Shown in pieces: positions 7,909 through 10,697 of a DNA stretch of 10,697 nt. This stretch comes from JAUXEH01 sp965602945 (GTDB lineage: Bacteria > Acidobacteriota > Aminicenantia > Aminicenantales > Aminicenantaceae): contig CBFDBC010000132.1 in assembly GCA_965602945.1 (NCBI GenBank), positions 1-10,697 of the forward strand, given 5' to 3'. Positions within the stretch are counted from its first letter, which is position 1, and the number at the start of each line of letters is the position of its first letter. The translations under genes were made by a program, and so were the position numbers. The notes below the pieces were generated by a model. That model ran no database searches, was not told the DNA's origin, and saw only the letters and a list, made by a program, of their open reading frames with translations.

Positions 7909-8211
7909 TCAAGAATACGGCGCAGGTTCTTCCTTCAGCCTTTTGATGATGGTTTCAAGATCTTTTCTGTCTATGACCCGCATTATGGTGACGGTTTCTT
8001 CCTTAATCCGGTAGAGAACCCGGAAATCTCCTGATCGCATCCTGTATAAAGGCGGCTTGAATCCTTTAAGTTTCTTTATGTTGGAGCCAGACGCGAAGGG
8101 CTCCATCGAGAGGTCTTTGATAGATGCGATGATGTGTGTGTGCAGCTCGTTCGGGATGATATTCAGATCTTTGGCCGCTGAATGGGCAACCTGGATATTG
8201 AATTTCTTCAA
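7909..8211 (-). CDS. RelE/ParE-superfamily toxin
   Basis: Small 100-residue toxin, second gene of a type II toxin-antitoxin pair. The fold pattern is seen in the N-terminal strand MKKFNIQVAHSAAKDL, two helices, then KKLKGFKPPLYRMRSGDFRV (46-65) and YRI (67-69), the central strands and basic patch of the family. It ends with an IMRVIDRKDLE segment (76-86). R57, R59, R64, R78 and R82 are the obvious basic candidates. RelE-like members cut mRNA on the ribosome and ParE-like members poison gyrase; the sequence does not say which applies. The start is TTG (8211-8209), overlapping the antitoxin stop as TTGA. No good ribosome site precedes it, so translation is probably coupled to the antitoxin. The N-terminal homology supports this start over later ATGs. 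Confidence 0.88.
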   Translation of the reverse strand: MKKFNIQVAHSAAKDLNIIPNELHTHIIASIKDLSMEPFASGSNIKKLKGFKPPLYRMRSGDFRVLYRIKEETVTIMRVIDRKDLETIIKRLKEEPAPYS

Positions 8212-8471
8212 TCTTGTTCTTCTGGAGGGGACAGATAATCATCCAGCGATATAACTCTCCCTTTCTGGATATCTTCGTCCGCTTTTATGATCTTTTCCCG
8301 GATAGATGGGCTGTGTTCGATGATAAAATCTTCCAGATCGTCTTCTGTGAGAGGGAGGATCGAAGCGGCGGGTTTTCCCCTGTAGGTTATGATCACGGGA
8401 TTCCCTTTCATGACCTCGGCCAAGAGTTTGTTGGTTTTGTTCTTCAAGTCGACCGTATTTGCCACTCGCAT
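8208..8471 (-). CDS. Phd/YefM-family antitoxin
   Basis: 87-residue antitoxin and likely repressor of its own operon. The N-terminal half, TVDLKNKTNKLLAEVMKGNP (6-25) followed by VIITYRGKPAASILPLTEDD, is the DNA-binding and dimerisation region typical of the Phd/YefM family. The acidic C-terminal tail (residues about 50-87, IIEHSPSIREKIIKADEDIQ...) would wrap and neutralise the toxin. ATG at 8471-8469 is preceded by TAGGAGT about 7 bases upstream. It overlaps the toxin gene by 4 bp, giving the usual antitoxin-first order. The promoter and operator are directly upstream. Confidence 0.9.
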   Translation of the reverse strand: MRVANTVDLKNKTNKLLAEVMKGNPVIITYRGKPAASILPLTEDDLEDFIIEHSPSIREKIIKADEDIQKGRVISLDDYLSPPEEQD

Positions 8472-8475
8472 GCTT

Positions 8476-8520
8476 TTGACTCCTATGTAGCTATTATAAT
8501 AGCCTTTTCATAGGAGTCAA
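8476..8520. promoter_or_regulatory. Inverted-repeat operator of the toxin-antitoxin operon
   Basis: TTGACTCCTATG (8476-8487) and CATAGGAGTCAA (8509-8520) are perfect 12-bp arms separated by 21 bp. A second perfect palindrome, GCTATTATAATAGC (8490-8503), lies between them and contains the -10 box. The upstream arm contains the -35 and the downstream arm contains the Shine-Dalgarno of the antitoxin gene. The arrangement is expected for autorepression by antitoxin or the toxin-antitoxin complex. Confidence 0.65.
8493..8520 (-). promoter_or_regulatory. Near-consensus promoter of the toxin-antitoxin operon
   Basis: Minus strand TTGACT (8520-8515), a 16-base spacer, then a perfect TATAAT (8498-8493). 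The expected transcription start is near 8486, leaving a leader of only about 15 bases before the antitoxin ATG. This is the best promoter match in the window and is consistent with a strong promoter kept down by autorepression. Confidence 0.75.
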
Positions 8521-8649
8521 GTTTAGGCAGACGATCTCGTCGTCATCAAAGTGTACGCGATCAATAACGGCTCTGCTCCAGAGGCCTTATCCTATTGACG
8601 GAGCATGAGGAGTGATCTTCTCAAATAATCACGAATTTTATACTGAGGC

Positions 8650-8679
8650 AAAAAAGGGCGGCAACAGGCAAAGTAGCCG
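8650..8679 (-). terminator. Possible Rho-independent terminator after the M28 peptidase gene
   Basis: On the minus strand CGGCTAC and GTTGCCG form a 7-bp stem with one T-T mismatch and a 7-base loop, followed by CCC and six T (8655-8650). It sits about 50 bases after the peptidase stop codon. The mismatch and the three C before the T-run make it moderate. It would also shield the toxin-antitoxin operon from read-through. Confidence 0.4.
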
Positions 8680-8731
8680 GCGACAGGGAATACCCCCTGC
8701 GCATGAAATATACAGCCGCGGAGCCGTCAGA

Positions 8732-10522
8732 TCATTTATTCGCAGCCGCGAAAGACACCAGGTAGGTCAGGCGGCAGGCCTTGGTGAAAAGCTCGCCGGC
8801 CACCTTGTCCACGCTGTCTCCGGTCTGATGGTAATCCGAGGTCATGGCCGCCATGGAGTACACGAACGGGACGTCCTTGGGTGCGAAGGCCGCGTGGTCG
8901 CTCCCGCCGCTGGCACGACCCGGCTCGGACTCGCGCAGGAACACGTGCAGGCCCACATATTGGTTGGCCTCCCGGACCAATTCGTCCATGCCGGTCGTGA
9001 AGCTCACGGTCAGGAAGTCGGCCAGGTCGATCTTCTTCAGCAGGTCTTCGCCGCCCGGGAACTGGAACATCCGGCCCATGCGGGTGAAGGTCTGTTCATC
9101 GTAGGCCCTACTGATCATGTCCATGTTGAAATACATGGCGGTTTTGTCCATGGGGAACACGGGATGTTCCACGTAGTAGCGGGAGCCGTAAAGCCCTTTT
9201 TCCTCGCCGGTCCACAGGGCGAACAGGATGGAGCGTTTGGGCTTGACCGGGTTGGCCGCGAAGGCACGGGCCGCGGTCAAAACCCCGACCGAGCCGGAGG
9301 CGTTGTCGTCGGCCCCGTTGTAGATGTAGCTGTCGAATTGTCCCAGGTGATCCATGTGTCCGCCGATGACCACGACTTCTTTCTTGAGTTCGGGATCGGA
9401 TCCCTCGATCATGCCCAGGACATTGCGGCACTGGACGAGCTTCACTGTGGCTTCGGACTCGATGGTCAGCTTGGTCCCGGAAATCTCCCGGGAGGCGGGC
9501 TTCATGGCGGTCTCGATGGATCCCTTGAGCTCATCTATGGTCTTGCCCGTGTTCTCCAGGATGGCATTGGCGATCTCTCTGGAGACGGAGATGGTCGGGG
9601 CTCCCCCGCCCGACATCATGCCGCCCAGCCCGGGGACGGACAGGCGTCGGCGCGGGCTGGTGTTGATGGGCCGCTCGTCCGAGGGCTGCCGGGGCGTGGA
9701 CAGGGCCTTGAATATGTCTTCATCCGCGCCCGTGTTCTGGACCTGGAGGATGGCGGCCGGGCCGAGCTTGCGGATCTCAGCGAGCTTGCCTCCGCCTCCC
9801 CCCCTTCGCATCATGCGCATGGCCGGAGCCTGGGGGAAATATTTATCCTTGAGTTCCTTGTTCTTCTGGAAGGGCGATTCCGGGTCGTCTTTGCCCGGGG
9901 CCTCCGTCAAGATCAGGACGATCTTGTCCTTGACATCGAGGTTCTTGAAGTCGTCCCACTTGATGTCTTTTTCAACGATGCCGTAGCCCGCAAAGACCAC
10001 GGGTGCGGTCAGTGAACCGGCCGCGCCTGTCGACATGGAGAGATCGATCCCGGAGACGAATGTCCGGGTCTTCTCCAAAGCACCCTTTCGCTGGCTTAGA
10101 GTGAGTGATGCGGAAGCATCCGTGGTCTCGCGGAACGCGATGTTCTGGAAGTAGGTGCGCTTGGGTGCCGGAGGCGGCGGGCCGCTGCGAAAAAAGCGGA
10201 AGCTGCGCTGCGGCATATCGCCGGCGGGCTCGATGCCCCACATCTTGAACAGGGAGGCGACATACTCGGCCGCCAGCATGTAGCCGCGCGTGGCCGTGTC
10301 GCGCCCTTCCAGCAGGTCTGAGGACATGAACGCGAGCATACCCAGAGCGCTGTCTTCCGTGATGGTCTCCAATCCGACCTTCATTTCCTCTGGAGCGGAC
10401 TGGGGCTTGTCCACGAGGACGAGGTTTTTCTCCACGTCCTCTGCCTTGCGCTGGGGGGCCTGGGCCCCAACCATGAACACAAGTGCGAGAATTAAGAAGA
10501 TGGCAAAGACGGGTTTTCTCAT
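8732..10522 (-). CDS. Secreted M28-family zinc metallopeptidase with PA domain
   Basis: Exported aminopeptidase-like enzyme of 596 residues. Residues 1-22 are a signal peptide ending in AQA. Residues 55-95 (SALGMLAFMSSDLLEGRDTATRG...) form the N-terminal part typical of PA-containing M28 proteins. Residues about 165-350 hold the protease-associated domain (VVFAGYGI, DVKDKIVLIL). The M28 core has all five co-catalytic zinc ligands: H389 in GGHMDHLG, bridging D405 in GADDNASG, E441 after the general base E440 in WTGEEKG, D468 in NMDM, and H565 in DYHQTGDS. Two Gly/Arg/Met-rich loops (235-246 and 291-308) lie in the PA region. Family members release amino acids from peptides; the actual substrate is unknown. 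AAAGGAGG lies 7 bases before the ATG. The next gene upstream is closed by a terminator, so this gene probably has its own promoter in the AT-rich stretch 10540-10597, where I found no convincing boxes. Confidence 0.93.
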   Translation of the reverse strand: MRKPVFAIFLILALVFMVGAQAPQRKAEDVEKNLVLVDKPQSAPEEMKVGLETITEDSALGMLAFMSSDLLEGRDTATRGYMLAAEYVASLFKMWGIEPAGDMPQRSFRFFRSGPPPPAPKRTYFQNIAFRETTDASASLTLSQRKGALEKTRTFVSGIDLSMSTGAAGSLTAPVVFAGYGIVEKDIKWDDFKNLDVKDKIVLILTEAPGKDDPESPFQKNKELKDKYFPQAPAMRMMRRGGGGGKLAEIRKLGPAAILQVQNTGADEDIFKALSTPRQPSDERPINTSPRRRLSVPGLGGMMSGGGAPTISVSREIANAILENTGKTIDELKGSIETAMKPASREISGTKLTIESEATVKLVQCRNVLGMIEGSDPELKKEVVVIGGHMDHLGQFDSYIYNGADDNASGSVGVLTAARAFAANPVKPKRSILFALWTGEEKGLYGSRYYVEHPVFPMDKTAMYFNMDMISRAYDEQTFTRMGRMFQFPGGEDLLKKIDLADFLTVSFTTGMDELVREANQYVGLHVFLRESEPGRASGGSDHAAFAPKDVPFVYSMAAMTSDYHQTGDSVDKVAGELFTKACRLTYLVSFAAANK

Positions 10523-10597
10523 AAAAACTCCTCCTTTATAGATAGGTTCACTATTTTGACTCTGAATTATGCATTATCTTTCTTTTTTATGAAAAAG

Positions 10598-10619
10598 AAA
10601 AGGGGACAGGCCCCTTTTT
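10598..10619. terminator. Strong hairpin terminator, probably bidirectional
   Basis: AAAAGGGG (10598-10605) and CCCCTTTT (10611-10618) are perfect 8-bp arms around a 5-base loop, with T-rich sequence on either strand (TTTTT to 10619 on plus; TTTTCTTTTT on minus). It begins about 10 bases after the minus-strand stop at 10629 and so ends the GH127-like gene. It also isolates the M28 gene from upstream transcription. Confidence 0.75.
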
Positions 10620-10628
10620 ACTCAGACG

Positions 10629-10697
10629 TTATTTTCGTTTTAGCCAGACGGCCATCTCCCCGCGGCCGCGGTGGGCCCAGGCATAGTAGGGGATGGC
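10629..10697 (-). CDS. C-terminal end of a GH127 (DUF1680)-like glycosidase, partial
   Basis: Only the last 22 codons and the TAA stop are inside the window. The peptide AIPYYAWAHRGRGEMAVWL matches the characteristic tail of the GH127/DUF1680 family (PYYAWxNRGxxxMxVW), whose known members are beta-L-arabinofuranosidases that remove arabinose from plant glycans or glycoproteins. The catalytic domain is outside, so activity cannot be judged. The tail ends in Lys-Arg-Lys. The reading frame stays open to the edge. The family call rests on this motif alone. Confidence 0.72.
   Translation of the reverse strand, partial: AIPYYAWAHRGRGEMAVWLKRK

Noticed and set aside
8521..8731. Gap between the toxin-antitoxin promoter and the M28 stop, with a short minus-strand reading (AVIDRVHFDDDEIVCLN, about 8528-8578) that might be a gene remnant
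   Set aside because: Only about 30 codons without a start or ribosome site and no family I can name with confidence. Only the weak terminator at 8650-8679 is supported here.
8612..10015. Open frame (467 codons) on the plus strand, opposite the M28 peptidase gene
   Set aside because: The M28 gene has all zinc ligands in order on the minus strand. The plus-strand product is rich in Gly, Val, His and Asp without any domain, as expected for a shadow.
1..10697. CRISPR arrays, tRNA or rRNA genes, insertion sequences, integrase or phage genes
   Set aside because: No regularly spaced repeats, tRNA-like cloverleaf, or transposase/integrase motifs were seen on reading both strands.

Overview
The window reads as a GC-rich Gram-negative chromosome segment. 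The neighbours of the small toxin-antitoxin island are clearly GC-rich, and several proteins are exported, including one Tat-type lipoprotein. The mix of a formylglycine sulfatase, an SGLT-like symporter, a GH127 tail, a large Asp-box (BNR) protein, a PA-domain M28 peptidase and a DUF4438-type protein is what I would expect in Acidobacteriota, Candidatus Aminicenantes or Planctomycetes-like heterotrophs. That taxonomic guess is inference, since no marker gene is present.

Layout, left to right. Positions 1-613 (minus) hold the N-terminal third of a sodium/solute symporter that runs off the left edge. It is transcribed divergently from a lipoprotein sulfatase (881-2578, plus); the 267-bp region between them carries back-to-back promoter-like sequences and a palindrome. 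The sulfatase converges, with a 13-bp gap, on a 1093-residue secreted Asp-box propeller protein (2592-5873, minus, GTG start). Upstream of that, on the same strand, lies a secreted protein made of two tandem DUF4438-like domains (5977-7833). Next comes a lower-GC island (about 7850-8650) with a RelE/ParE-type toxin and Phd/YefM-type antitoxin (7909-8471, minus), driven by a near-consensus promoter embedded in a 12-bp inverted repeat. A secreted M28 metallopeptidase with a PA insertion follows (8732-10522, minus). At the right edge is the last 22 codons of a GH127/DUF1680-like glycosidase (10629-10697, minus), closed by a strong hairpin terminator.

How the genes may work together: sulfatase, sugar-type symporter and GH127 enzyme fit scavenging of sulfated or arabinose-containing glycans, while the M28 peptidase and the Asp-box protein are exported proteins of the kind used to break down external polymers. 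The minus-strand genes do not look like one tight operon. The toxin-antitoxin module sits between them as a probable acquired insertion with its own promoter. The most unusual items are the tandem DUF4438 protein, whose N-terminal copy has lost several polar residues kept in the C-terminal copy, and the overlap of operator arms with the -35 box and Shine-Dalgarno of the antitoxin gene.
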